A DNA stretch of 64,000 bases from Rhodococcoides fascians A25f (GCF_000760935.2 NZ_CP049744.1:5425501-5489500), one strand, 5' to 3'. Counted from the stretch's first letter, positions 8,983-17,732 are shown. Program-made: numbers and translations. The notes: a model not told the origin generated them from the sequence alone.

Positions 8983-9991
8983 ACAATTCGAGCCCAACTG
9001 TCCACGATTCACGCGGCGAGCAGAGATCCGGCGAGCCCTGGGGGCATTCGACGATCCTCCGCGTCCGCACGTGACCCGCGGTCGGACCTGGACACGCGAT
9101 GGCATCTCCGGCGTGGAGCTGAACTGGGACAACACGGCCGCATGGCTGCTGACGCCCCCGGACGCACAGACTCCACTGCCCGCGATCCTGCTCATGCACG
9201 GTCACGACGGGATGAAGTTCTACGGCAAGGAGAAGGTGGCCGACGGCCCCGACGGCGTCGCGCCCGGCATCGCCGCACTGCGCGAGCAGGGGTACGACGA
9301 CAGTTCGCCCGCAGCAGGCCTGGTGGCAGCAGGTTTCGCGGTACTGGTCCACGACGTGTTCCCGTGGGGCTCGCGCCGAGTGCCGTGGGAGCAGTTTCCC
9401 GAGCGGGCTCGCCGGGCCGGTGCCCAGCTGGACGGGCTGCCGAGATACGAGGCGGCCGCCCGCGAGCACGAGCACGGACTCGCAAAAGTGGCAGCGCTGC
9501 AGGGCAGTTCATTGGCCGGGCAGGTGCTGAGCGAGGACCTGATCGCGCTGCAGGCACTAGCGGAGTGCCCCGAGGTGGACGCACACCGCATCGCCACTGC
9601 CGGCTTCTCCGGTGGCGGAGTGCGCGTCGCACATCTACTGGCGTGCAGCGATCGCTTACGGGCAGGGGTGATCACGGCATCGATGAGCACGTTCACCGAT
9701 ATCGCGAACGGTCACGCGGACGACACCACCTGGTTGATGATCACCCCGGGCCTGCCTGCGGTGTGCGACTGGCCGGAGATCGCCGGGGCAGCAGCCCCGA
9801 CCCCGTTGTTGGTCCAATTCGCTGAGCTGGATTCCCATTTCGGCCTCCCCGGTATGCGCGACGCCGAGGCGGCGCTCCGCCGCGACTACGGAGAATCGGA
9901 AACACTGTTCACACAATGGTTTTCGGAACCGCATCGATTCACGACGACCATGCAGGACGCGGCGGCCGGCTGGTTGAGCCTGCACGTGTGA
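8975..9991 (+). CDS. Alpha/beta hydrolase (dienelactone-hydrolase/esterase-like)
   Basis: The 338-aa protein shows an alpha/beta-hydrolase fold with oxyanion segment LLMHGHDG (about residue 73), nucleophile elbow AGFSGGG (Ser at about 211), a late acidic segment FAELDSHFG and a C-terminal His (EPHRF). There is no signal peptide, so it acts in the cytoplasm. In this cluster it could hydrolyse an ester or an aldarolactone produced by uronate dehydrogenase; no SMP-30-type lactonase is present here. That role is inference. The start is uncertain because an operator-like repeat overlaps the ATG. Large-subunit acetyl-xylan-esterase-like or peptidase-like activity is an alternative. Confidence 0.75.
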   Translation: MGTQFEPNCPRFTRRAEIRRALGAFDDPPRPHVTRGRTWTRDGISGVELNWDNTAAWLLTPPDAQTPLPAILLMHGHDGMKFYGKEKVADGPDGVAPGIAALREQGYDDSSPAAGLVAAGFAVLVHDVFPWGSRRVPWEQFPERARRAGAQLDGLPRYEAAAREHEHGLAKVAALQGSSLAGQVLSEDLIALQALAECPEVDAHRIATAGFSGGGVRVAHLLACSDRLRAGVITASMSTFTDIANGHADDTTWLMITPGLPAVCDWPEIAGAAAPTPLLVQFAELDSHFGLPGMRDAEAALRRDYGESETLFTQWFSEPHRFTTTMQDAAAGWLSLHV

Positions 9992-10060
9992 CCGGGAATG
10001 CTTGACAGCGCTTGTGACTGCCGTCATAGTTGGTCCAAGAAATTCACATAGAAGACGACC

Positions 10061-10076
10061 GTTCAGATATGTGAAC
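10061..10076. promoter_or_regulatory. Operator-like inverted repeat, GTTC-N8-GAAC family, site 4
   Basis: GTTCAGATATGTGAAC lies 101 bp upstream of the ABC permease start. A partial half-site, ATTCACATA, lies at 10042-10050. It is nearly identical to the site upstream of uronate dehydrogenase at 6741. Confidence 0.6.
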
Positions 10077-10177
10077 AGACAAAACTTGCACGGCCCGGCT
10101 CACTCAGGGTCGGAAGACATCCCGCCAGACCCGCTCGCCGGCTTTCCATCCGGCCCCGAACGCTTCGGAGCGTCCCC

Positions 10178-11128
10178 ATGGTCACCACCACACCACCCCG
10201 GTCGGGGGGTACCCGCGCGCCGAGCGCGGCCGTCCCTCCCGTTCGACCGAAACGCAAGCGCCGCATCTCGGCCCCGTACATCCTGATCGCGCCCGTCGTC
10301 ATCCTGCTGGCAGTGTTCATCTTCTACCCGGTCGGCAGCGTCTTCTACTACAGCCTGCAGTTCTACAACCCGACGACGCCGTGGGACAACGGCTTTGCGG
10401 GCCTGGAGAACTTCAAGCTGATGTTCGCCGACGACCTGTTCTGGAACAGCCTCGTCGTCACCGCCAAGTGGGTGGGCGTGCAGGTCGTGTTCCAGCTGAT
10501 CCTCGGCCTCGGACTGGCCCTGCTGGTCAACGAGGTATTCCGCGGACGCGGCCTGGCCCGTGCCCTGGTGTTCTCTCCCTGGGCCGTCTCCGGCGTGCTC
10601 ACCACCGGCATCTGGCTGCTCATCTACAACCCGTCGACCGGATTGTTCAAACTGCTGGGCAATATGGGCATCGGCGACGGTACCGCTGCGCCGATCGCCG
10701 ATCCGGACACCGCGTTCTGGGCCACCAGCGTTGCCGAGCTCTGGCGCGGAGTTCCGTTCTTCGCCATTCTCATTCTCGCCGAACTGCAGAGTGCGCCCAA
10801 GGATCTGTACGAGGCTGCGAACGTCGACGGCGCGAACCGCTGGCAACGCTTCCGGTTCGTGACGCTGCCGCATCTCAAAGCCGTGATCATTCTGTCCACC
10901 CTGCTGCGCGGGGTCTGGGAGTTCAACAACGTCGATCTCCTCTACACCCTCACCGCAGGCGGACCGGCCGACGTGACAACCACGTTGCCGCTCTACGTCT
11001 CTCAGCTCGCAACCACCGCGCAGGACTTCGGATACGGCTCGGCTCTGACCACCGTGGCCTTCGTCATCCTGCTGTTCTGCTCGATCCTCTACTTGCGCCT
11101 CAGCAAATTCAACAGCGATAAGGCCTGA
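10178..11128 (+). CDS. Carbohydrate ABC transporter permease, MalF/UgpA type (CUT1)
   Basis: A 316-aa inner-membrane protein with about six membrane spans (first at YILIAPVVILLAVFIFYPVG). The EAA loop EAANVDGANRWQRFRFVTLP lies at about residues 210-229 and docks the ATPase. It is the first gene of an operon with the second permease (5-bp gap), the binding protein and an enolase-superfamily enzyme. Given the operator it shares with uronate dehydrogenase, the substrate is probably a uronate or a short uronide. No ATPase gene is in the operon. Confidence 0.92.
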   Translation: MVTTTPPRSGGTRAPSAAVPPVRPKRKRRISAPYILIAPVVILLAVFIFYPVGSVFYYSLQFYNPTTPWDNGFAGLENFKLMFADDLFWNSLVVTAKWVGVQVVFQLILGLGLALLVNEVFRGRGLARALVFSPWAVSGVLTTGIWLLIYNPSTGLFKLLGNMGIGDGTAAPIADPDTAFWATSVAELWRGVPFFAILILAELQSAPKDLYEAANVDGANRWQRFRFVTLPHLKAVIILSTLLRGVWEFNNVDLLYTLTAGGPADVTTTLPLYVSQLATTAQDFGYGSALTTVAFVILLFCSILYLRLSKFNSDKA

Positions 11129-11133
11129 CGCAC

Positions 11134-12015
11134 ATGACCACTACCGCAGACCGTCCCGTCGTGACCACTCCGCCGCAGGACCACTCCGAGAAGGTGCGCG
11201 TGCATCGCACCAAGCCCCGCGTGTTCAGCGTCGGCCTCCCGTTGGCCGTCTACCTGCTGTTCACCCTCGTCCCGTTCTACTGGATGATCGTCTTCGCGTT
11301 CCGGCCTGCCGGGTCCAATTCGATGCTCCCCTGGCCCATCACGCTCGACCATTTCGACACCGTCTGGAACACCCTCGGCTTCAGCTTCTTCTTCAAGAAC
11401 AGCCTCATCGTCGCCGGTCTGTCGTTGGTACTCACCACCTTCGTCGCACTGGCGACCGGCTATGCGTTGGCACGCTTCAAGTTCCGCGCCAAGATCCCCC
11501 TGGTGATGGCCCTGCTGTGCAGCCAGTTCGTCCCCGGTGCGATGCTGCTCATCCCACTGTTCCAGGTGTTCCGCGAGATGGGACTGGTGAACAACCTCTT
11601 CGGACTCATCGTCGCCGATACCGTCTTCCAACTACCGTTGGCGGCAATGCTGATGGCAGGGTTCATCTCTCAGATCCCGGTGGAACTGGAGGAAGCAGCC
11701 ATGGTCGACGGCTGCTCACGCCTGAAGGCCTTCCGCATCATCATGTTGCCGCTGCTGCGGCCCGGCCTGATCGCCGTCGGCTCCTTCGCGTTCATCGGCA
11801 GCTGGAACAACTTCCTGTTCGGCCTGATGTTCATCAGTAGCCAGGACAAGTTCACCCTCCCAGTCGGATTGAGCTACACGATCGGCTCGTACAACGTCGA
11901 CTTCGGCGTGCTCGCGGCGGGCGGCCTGATCGCCGCCGTGCCGGTGGTCGCCGTGTTCGCCGTCATCCAGAAGTATCTCGTCCAGGGCCTCAGTGCCGGC
12001 GCGGTCAAGGGCTGA
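11134..12015 (+). CDS. Carbohydrate ABC transporter permease, MalG/UgpE type (CUT1)
   Basis: The 293-aa partner permease has about six membrane spans, starting with LPLAVYLLFTLVPFYWMIVF. Its EAA loop, EEAAMVDGCSRLKAFRIIMLP, lies near residue 187. Only 5 bp separate it from the first permease and 26 bp from the binding-protein ATG. The N-terminus is hydrophilic and extended by about 28 residues, as is common in actinobacterial homologues. Confidence 0.92.
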   Translation: MTTTADRPVVTTPPQDHSEKVRVHRTKPRVFSVGLPLAVYLLFTLVPFYWMIVFAFRPAGSNSMLPWPITLDHFDTVWNTLGFSFFFKNSLIVAGLSLVLTTFVALATGYALARFKFRAKIPLVMALLCSQFVPGAMLLIPLFQVFREMGLVNNLFGLIVADTVFQLPLAAMLMAGFISQIPVELEEAAMVDGCSRLKAFRIIMLPLLRPGLIAVGSFAFIGSWNNFLFGLMFISSQDKFTLPVGLSYTIGSYNVDFGVLAAGGLIAAVPVVAVFAVIQKYLVQGLSAGAVKG

Positions 12016-12041
12016 TCATGACGTACGGAAAGAGAATCGAC

Positions 12042-13364
12042 ATGAATCGACGCACCCTGCTACGCACCACCCTCGTCGGTGCGGTAGCCACGCTCGTGCT
12101 GGCATCCTGCAGTTCCGAAACCTCCCTGCCCGACGGTGCCCTCGGAGATCCGAACAGCGGCACCCTCACCTTCTGGGACAACAATGCCGGGCCGGATCGA
12201 ACCCCGTTGTACGAGGAACTGATTCGACGTTTCGAGGAGATCAATCCCGGCATCGACATTCAGTACGTCGGCCTACCATCCGACAGTGCGCAGCAGAAAT
12301 ATCAGACGGCTCTCGCGGGTGGGTCCGCACCCGACCTGGGCATCGTCTCCACCGCATATCTCGCGCCCCTCGTCGCGCAGAACGCCGTGATCCCACTCGA
12401 CGACTTCGTGGCATCCTCTCCTCAGAAGGACCAATACGATCCCAAGATCATCGAATCGGCCATGGAGTCCGGCGGCGGCGAGAACCTGTACGGTCTGCCG
12501 TTCACCAGTAACAACGCCACCCTGTGGTATCGAGCGGACTGGTTCGACGAGGCCGGAATCGAGCCACCCGATACCTGGGACGAGTTCTACGACGCCGCAG
12601 ACGAACTGACCGACAAGTCCGCCGGAAGATACGGGTTCACCATCCGAGGCGGTGCCGGCTCGATCTATCCACTGCTGCAACACATGTTCGCCGTCACCGG
12701 CATCGACAATTTCTTCGACGGCAGCGAATCCACCGTCAACCGGCCCGAGATGGTCAGAGCCATCGAACGTTTCGCGGCCCTCTACGACGTCGACACACCT
12801 ACCGCCGATGTCAACAACGGTTTCCCCCAGATGGTCGCCAGCTTCGGTGGTGGTTCGGTGGCGATGATGCAGCACAACCTCGGATCACTGAGCAATCACC
12901 GTAAGGCGCTCGGCGACAAGGTCGGGGCCGTTGCCCTGCCTCTCGCGGACAACGGCGTCCGCACCGTGATGACGGACCCGTTCCCGTCGTACACGGTGTT
13001 CAAGAGCAGCCAGCACCAGGCAGCGGCCTGGAAGTTCCTCGAGTTCATGACCTCTCCGGAGTCGCAGGCCTACTGGAACGAGAACGTGGGGCAGATCCCG
13101 GTCAACGCCGACGCCCGCTCCGCGCCCGCCTTCGAGGCGATGCCGTCCGTGCAAGCCGCCCAGGCCGCCCTCGACGATCCGGAGACCGTGTTGGTCACCC
13201 CGCCGGACTATCTGCCCGATTTCGGCAAGATCGTGCAGGTCCAGATGCTGGGTCAGTGGCAGAAGGTCCTCATCGGGCAGCTCAGCGCCCAGGATTTCGC
13301 CGACGACTTCGCCGAGAAGCTCAACCGCTCCAAGGCCAAATACGATGCCCGACAGGGTAAATAG
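12042..13364 (+). CDS. ABC transporter sugar-binding lipoprotein (CUT1 family)
   Basis: The 440-aa extracytoplasmic solute-binding protein has a lipoprotein signal peptide: MNRRTLLRTT, a hydrophobic stretch, then lipobox VLASC. Typical family features follow, including an early TFWDNN segment, ALAGGSAPDLG and a WKFLEFM segment near the C-terminal part. ATG 12042 is chosen because GGAAAGAG is 8 nt upstream; ATG 12018 would precede the signal peptide with eight unlikely residues. It captures the substrate for the two upstream permeases. The specific sugar cannot be read from sequence, and a uronic acid or uronide is inferred from context. Confidence 0.9.
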   Translation: MNRRTLLRTTLVGAVATLVLASCSSETSLPDGALGDPNSGTLTFWDNNAGPDRTPLYEELIRRFEEINPGIDIQYVGLPSDSAQQKYQTALAGGSAPDLGIVSTAYLAPLVAQNAVIPLDDFVASSPQKDQYDPKIIESAMESGGGENLYGLPFTSNNATLWYRADWFDEAGIEPPDTWDEFYDAADELTDKSAGRYGFTIRGGAGSIYPLLQHMFAVTGIDNFFDGSESTVNRPEMVRAIERFAALYDVDTPTADVNNGFPQMVASFGGGSVAMMQHNLGSLSNHRKALGDKVGAVALPLADNGVRTVMTDPFPSYTVFKSSQHQAAAWKFLEFMTSPESQAYWNENVGQIPVNADARSAPAFEAMPSVQAAQAALDDPETVLVTPPDYLPDFGKIVQVQMLGQWQKVLIGQLSAQDFADDFAEKLNRSKAKYDARQGK

Positions 13365-13377
13365 GGGACTCATCACC

Positions 13378-14538
13378 ATGTCCAGCGTCATCACCGAGGT
13401 TGCCGTCCAGGTCTTCAAGACCGAGGCTCGCACCGCCGTCGATTCCTACGGGCATCGACACCCCGGACCGTCGATACCCACCACTCAGGCACTGCTGCGC
13501 ATCACAGATTCCGACGGCGTCAGCGGTTACGTCCTGGGCAAGACCAACTATCTGCGTGAAGATCAAGTGGAGCAACACTTTCGACCGGTCCTCATAGGCA
13601 CCGATCCGCTGCACCGCGAGGAAATGGACCGCAAATTCGCAATTCGGCAACGCACACGAGCCGTCGAGCTCCCCGAACACACCTGCAGCTACCTCGATCA
13701 GGCACTGTGGGACCTGGCGGGCAACCGATTCGATACCCCCGTGTGGAAGCTGCTGGGCGGAGCGCGCAGCGAGGTCAAGGCCTACGCGAGCACCATGTGC
13801 GGCGATACCATCGAAGGTGGCCTGTCGAGTCCGCAGGAGTACGCGGATTTCGCTGTGGCGCTGAAGAATCAGGGTTACCAGGGAATCAAATTACACACCT
13901 GGATGCCGCCGCTGGAAGGGGCACCGAGCCTCACGCGGGACATCGAGGCCTGCGCGGCGGTGCGAGATGCCGTCGGACCCGGGTTCTCGTTGATGCTCGA
14001 CGGCTATCACTGGTACTCACGTACCGACGCCCTCAAGCTCGGCCGGGAACTCGACGCACTGAAATTCGACTGGTTCGAGGAGCCCATGGACGAATTCTCG
14101 ATGCGCTCGTACAAGTGGTTGGCGGATCAGATCGATACTCCCGTCATCGGCCCGGAGACCACTCCCGGTCGGCATCGTTCGCGAGCGGACTGGATCGCCG
14201 ACGATGCCTGCGACATCCTGCGCGTCGGTGCGATGAACGGCGGCGGAATCACCCCGGCATTGAAGACCGTGCACATGGCCGACGGCTTCGGGCTCGAGTG
14301 CGAGATCCACGGCAACGGTGCCCCCAATCTCGCACTGGTGGGCGGCGCTCCGAACATCCAGTGGTATGAACGTGGCCTGCTGCATCCACTGGTCGACTAC
14401 GACTGGGTGCCGCCGCACCTGAAGTCCATCGTCGATCCGATAGACGCGAACGGGATGGTGCAGATGCCATCGCGACCAGGCCTGGGTGAGGACATCGACC
14501 TGGAGTACATCTCGAACAATCTGATCGCCGAGTACTAG
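13378..14538 (+). CDS. Enolase-superfamily (mandelate racemase subgroup) acid-sugar dehydratase or cycloisomerase, unusual KxH motif
   Basis: The 386-aa protein has metal ligands visible as D208 (LDGY), E234 (FEEP) and E260 (GPE), and H311 in EIHGNG. The position usually holding KxK has K171-L-H173 instead. It is the last gene of the ABC operon, 13 nt after the binding protein, so its substrate is probably the imported compound or its direct product. Known MR-subgroup enzymes with such context include acid-sugar dehydratases and galactarolactone cycloisomerase; either would fit a uronate pathway. I cannot decide between them. GGGGAC about 8 nt upstream supports ATG 13378 over an earlier in-frame ATG inside the binding-protein gene. 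Confidence 0.8.
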   Translation: MSSVITEVAVQVFKTEARTAVDSYGHRHPGPSIPTTQALLRITDSDGVSGYVLGKTNYLREDQVEQHFRPVLIGTDPLHREEMDRKFAIRQRTRAVELPEHTCSYLDQALWDLAGNRFDTPVWKLLGGARSEVKAYASTMCGDTIEGGLSSPQEYADFAVALKNQGYQGIKLHTWMPPLEGAPSLTRDIEACAAVRDAVGPGFSLMLDGYHWYSRTDALKLGRELDALKFDWFEEPMDEFSMRSYKWLADQIDTPVIGPETTPGRHRSRADWIADDACDILRVGAMNGGGITPALKTVHMADGFGLECEIHGNGAPNLALVGGAPNIQWYERGLLHPLVDYDWVPPHLKSIVDPIDANGMVQMPSRPGLGEDIDLEYISNNLIAEY

Positions 14539-14572
14539 TGTCCGTCGGCGACATCCGTGTCCGCGTATGAAG

Positions 14573-14614
14573 CATCGTTCATCATGAGGGACACTGTCTC
14601 CATGGTGAACGATG
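14573..14614. promoter_or_regulatory. Long imperfect palindrome spanning the IclR gene start
   Basis: CATCGTTCATCATG (14573-14586) and CATGGTGAACGATG (14601-14614) match as inverted repeats at 13 of 14 positions. The loop contains a smaller GACA-C-TGTC palindrome. Candidate start codons at 14584 and 14602 lie inside the arms. The arms contain GTTCA/TGAAC half-sites like those of the GTTC-N8-GAAC sites, suggesting autoregulation. Confidence 0.6.
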
Positions 14615-15399
14615 TCACGGCCGCAGCAGTGTCCGAGAGCCAGCCGGTGAAATCCGCGGAGCGCACGATCCACATCCTCGAGACGCTTGCTGCATCCCCC
14701 ACGCGCATGAGCCTCGGCGAACTGCAGGAGGCATGCGGGTATCCCCGATCGAGTCTGCATGCCTTGCTGAGGACGCTCAAGGACCTGCGCTGGATCGAGG
14801 CCGACGAGTCCGGCTCGCGGTACGGCATCGGCACCCATGCCTTGCTCACCGGCACGTCCTACCTGGACAAGGATTCCGTCGTCGGTCGAGCGGCGGCAGT
14901 ACTGGAGACGCTGCGCTCGGACGTTCGGCACACCGTCCACTTCGCCCGACGCGACGAGGACTGCGTCATCTACCTCGCCAGCCGCGGTTCCAAGCTCGAG
15001 GTGCGGCGCATGCACCGCGTCGGACGCAAGTTGCCGTGCCACGTCACCGCCCTCGGTCAGGCATTGCTCGCCGAACTTACGACCGACGAGGTGACACAGC
15101 TGCTGCCGAAGAAACTCGAGCGGTACACCGAGAACACCATCGTCGATCGTGATGCCCTCATCGCCGAACTCGCGCAGGTTCGCCGTCGCGGTTGGTCGCT
15201 GGAACAGGAGCAGGGCACCGCCGGCGTGGTCTGCATAGCGACTGTAGTGCCCTATCGGATCCCGGCCACCGATGCGCTCAGTGTTTCGATGCCCGCAGAA
15301 GTTGCCTCGTACCCGGGCGAACTGGAACGAATCGCCGGGGTGCTCACCGACCACGCCGCCGCCTGGGCCCGCGAGCTACGAGCCGAAGGAGTGCGGTAG
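14602..15399 (+). CDS. IclR-family transcriptional regulator, probable uronate/aldarate locus regulator
   Basis: The protein is about 265 aa from ATG 14602, with starts at 14584 (ATG) or 14557 (GTG) also possible; GAGGG lies 11 nt before 14602. It has an N-terminal winged helix (KSAERTIHILETLA, then MSLGELQEACGYPRSSLHALLRTL) and a C-terminal GAF-like effector domain (HRVGRKLPCHVTALGQALLAEL, near residues 140-161, and a GVVCIATVVPYR segment). It follows the ABC operon in the same direction. Four GTTC-N8-GAAC-type sites in front of locus genes make it the obvious candidate regulator. It converges on galactarate dehydratase across a hairpin repeat. Confidence 0.88.
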   Translation: MVNDVTAAAVSESQPVKSAERTIHILETLAASPTRMSLGELQEACGYPRSSLHALLRTLKDLRWIEADESGSRYGIGTHALLTGTSYLDKDSVVGRAAAVLETLRSDVRHTVHFARRDEDCVIYLASRGSKLEVRRMHRVGRKLPCHVTALGQALLAELTTDEVTQLLPKKLERYTENTIVDRDALIAELAQVRRRGWSLEQEQGTAGVVCIATVVPYRIPATDALSVSMPAEVASYPGELERIAGVLTDHAAAWARELRAEGVR

Positions 15400-15400
15400 A

Positions 15401-15455
15401 GCCGCTTCGCGGCACGTGAGCGGAAACTCGTAGTGGGGGTCGAGTTTTCGCTCAC
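15401..15455. repeat. Intergenic hairpin repeat, family 1, copy 2 (bidirectional terminator)
   Basis: A GCCGCTTCGCGGC mini-hairpin is followed by arms GTGAGCGGAAACTCG (15416-15430) and CGAGTTTTCGCTCAC (15441-15455). It sits between convergent genes. Immediately after it, AGGTCAGCGCACCA occurs twice in tandem (from about 15474), duplicating the last codons of the galactarate dehydratase gene. Confidence 0.72.
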
Positions 15456-15488
15456 CTGCGCGTCAGCGCTCAAGGTCAGCGCACCAGG

Positions 15489-16688
15489 TCAGCGCACCAC
15501 AGCCTTCGCGACGGTCCACGCACGCCCCTGCTCGCTCAACGTGAAGCCCAATCCCGGGCGAGCGGACAGATGCATGCGTCCATCTCGTGTCTCGAGATGC
15601 TCGTCGAACAACGGGTCCAGCCAGTCGAAGTGCTCCACCCACGTCTGCAGTGGATACACCGCCGCGAGGTGCAGGTGGATCTCCATGGCGAAATGCGGGG
15701 CGAGCTGCAGATTGTGGTGCTCGGCCAGAGTCGCCAACTTCAGGAACTGCGTGATTCCGCCGATGCGGGGAGCGTCGGGCTGCAGGATGTCCACCGCGCC
15801 TGTCTCGATGAGGCGGACGTGCTCGCCGACGCTGGCCAACATCTCGCCCGTCGCGATGGAGGTGTCGAGGCTGCGAGCGAGCTGCGCATGCCCCTCTGCG
15901 TCATAGGCATCGAGGGGCTCCTCGATCCACACGAGATCGAATTGCTCGAGTATGCGGCCCATACGCTGCGCCGTCGGCCGATCCCATTGCTGATTGGCGT
16001 CGACCATCAGTGGGACGTCGTCACCGAGAAACTCGCGCACCGCGGTGACGCGGGCGATGTCGGTGCGCCAATCCGGCTGACCCACCTTCAGTTTGATGCC
16101 ACCGATTCCGTTTGCGAGGGAGATGGCGGCATTCTCCATGACCTCTTCGATCGGAGTGTGCAGAAATCCGCCGGAGGTGTTGTACGTCTGCACCGAATCA
16201 CGCGCCGAGCCGATCAGCTTGGCCAGCGGCAACCCGGCACGCTTGGCCTTGAGATCCCACAGTGCGATGTCGATTGCGGCAATCGCCTGCGTCGCAACAC
16301 CACTGCGACCCACCGAGGCTCCGGCCCACACCAGTTTGGTCCAGATCTTGCCGATGTCGTTCGGGTCCTCGCTGATGAGTACGGGAGCGATTTCCTGGGC
16401 ATGCGCAAATTGGGCCGGCCCGCCCGCCCGCTTGGAGTACCCGAATCCAATTCCCTCATGGCCCTGTTCGGTGCGGATTTCGGCGAACAGGAACACCACC
16501 TCGGTCATCGCCTTCTGCCGACCGGTGAGCACCTTGGCATCGCTGATCGGATTCTTCAGCGGCAACACGATCGAGGACAGTGTCACCTCGACGATGCGGT
16601 CGATGGTCGCCGCACCGGGAGCAAGCGCCGTGATCGCAGCATCCGGGGCAGAGAGTCCGCTGGTCGGTGCGTCAGTGCCGATGGTCAT
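15489..16688 (-). CDS. Galactarate/L-talarate dehydratase (enolase superfamily)
   Basis: The 399-aa enzyme strongly resembles the Salmonella-type L-talarate/galactarate dehydratase throughout (VSDAKVLTGRQK-like start, LWAGASVGRSG, SGGFLHTP). Catalytic KxK is in GIKLKVGQP, metal ligands are in MVDANQQWD, IEEPLDA and ATGEML, and the catalytic His is in LAPHFAME. It dehydrates galactarate, and probably talarate, to 5-keto-4-deoxyglucarate. ATG 16688 has GAGGAG 6 nt upstream. It is last in the minus-strand group MFS-gudD-2HADH-this gene, but a 72-bp gap with its own operator-like site suggests a separate promoter. Confidence 0.9.
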   Translation of the reverse strand: MTIGTDAPTSGLSAPDAAITALAPGAATIDRIVEVTLSSIVLPLKNPISDAKVLTGRQKAMTEVVFLFAEIRTEQGHEGIGFGYSKRAGGPAQFAHAQEIAPVLISEDPNDIGKIWTKLVWAGASVGRSGVATQAIAAIDIALWDLKAKRAGLPLAKLIGSARDSVQTYNTSGGFLHTPIEEVMENAAISLANGIGGIKLKVGQPDWRTDIARVTAVREFLGDDVPLMVDANQQWDRPTAQRMGRILEQFDLVWIEEPLDAYDAEGHAQLARSLDTSIATGEMLASVGEHVRLIETGAVDILQPDAPRIGGITQFLKLATLAEHHNLQLAPHFAMEIHLHLAAVYPLQTWVEHFDWLDPLFDEHLETRDGRMHLSARPGLGFTLSEQGRAWTVAKAVVR

Positions 16689-16741
16689 CTGTGACTCCTC
16701 GAATCGTCGATTGTGTTGCTTCACAGCCTATTTCGACGAAC

Positions 16742-16760
16742 AATGCACGTCCAACACCAT
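16742..16760. promoter_or_regulatory. Operator-like motif B, upstream of galactarate dehydratase
   Basis: AATGCACGTCCAACACCAT matches GATGCATGTCCAAGACCAT at 20569-20587 at 16 of 19 positions and lies 54 bp upstream of the dehydratase start. It directly abuts the stop codon of the upstream 2-hydroxyacid dehydrogenase gene. Confidence 0.5.
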
Positions 16761-17732
16761 TTATCGGCCGATCGATGCCGCCAGTGCATCGATGTTGGAT
16801 GCAATATCGGCAACCCTGCCCACGAACGTGTGATGCGTGACGCCGGACGAGTGCGGGGTCATCAGCACGTTGTCGAGATCGCGAAACGGCAACACACTCG
16901 GCTCTCCCACGCCGTCCGGCCCGGGGTAGCGGTACCAGACATCGATCGCGGCCGCGGCAATCTCGTTGCGAGACAACGCGTCGAACAGTGGCTGCTCCTG
17001 TACCAATGGCCCACGACCGACGTTGACGAGTACCCCGTCGCTACCGAGCCTGCCCAGTTCCTCGGCACCGATCATGCCGCGCGTCCGCTCGTTCAGGGGT
17101 GCGGAAACCACCAGGACGTCGGCGAAATCGACCAGAGATCCCAGATCATCTGTTCCCGAAACCCATTCGAGCCCCTCATCCGGGGCCCGCCCGCTTCCGG
17201 TGACCGCAGCACCCACGGCGCCGTATGCCCGAAACAGCTGCCACGTTCGCCTGCCGATGTGCCCGAAGCCGACAAATCCGATGCGGGCACCGCTCAGCGA
17301 CAACGGTTGCACGATGGTCGCGTCGTAGACGGCAGTAGCGAACACTCCGGAGCGGAGTGCGCGATCCTGCTCCAGAAACTTGCGGCGCAGCATCACGGTC
17401 GCCGCCACGACGTACTCGGCGATCGACTGCTCGTGATGAAAGGTGTTGCACACCTGCACATCGGGACCCAATCCGGAGCGATCGACGTTGTCCGTTCCGG
17501 CACCCGCGACGTGCACCATCCGCAATTTCGGCGCTGCGGCACCCATGGCCGCACTGAACTTGCCACCGACGTAGACGTCTGCGTCGGCGAGTTCGGCGAT
17601 GGCCCGAGCCTCGTCGAACGGCACGCACCAGATCACCTCGGCGTCGGCGGGCAGGCCCGCCTCGAACTGCTCCCGATGGGGCAGCACGTTTCGGTCGCCG
17701 ACGACGATCTTCATCGGCGCACCGGAACTCAT
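16761..17732 (-). CDS. D-isomer-specific 2-hydroxyacid dehydrogenase
   Basis: The 323-aa protein has the two-domain fold of NAD(P)-dependent 2-hydroxyacid dehydrogenases. The nucleotide motif is [10 protein letters not shown], the Arg-containing segment is VNVGRGPLV, and the catalytic His is in TPHSSG. Its ATG overlaps the glucarate dehydratase stop (ATGA), so the two are co-translated. The main aldarate route does not require this enzyme. Reduction of a 2-keto side product (tartronate semialdehyde- or hydroxypyruvate-like) or oxidation of a lactone or aldonate are possible roles, but the substrate is unknown. Confidence 0.82.
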   Translation of the reverse strand: MSSGAPMKIVVGDRNVLPHREQFEAGLPADAEVIWCVPFDEARAIAELADADVYVGGKFSAAMGAAAPKLRMVHVAGAGTDNVDRSGLGPDVQVCNTFHHEQSIAEYVVAATVMLRRKFLEQDRALRSGVFATAVYDATIVQPLSLSGARIGFVGFGHIGRRTWQLFRAYGAVGAAVTGSGRAPDEGLEWVSGTDDLGSLVDFADVLVVSAPLNERTRGMIGAEELGRLGSDGVLVNVGRGPLVQEQPLFDALSRNEIAAAAIDVWYRYPGPDGVGEPSVLPFRDLDNVLMTPHSSGVTHHTFVGRVADIASNIDALAASIGR

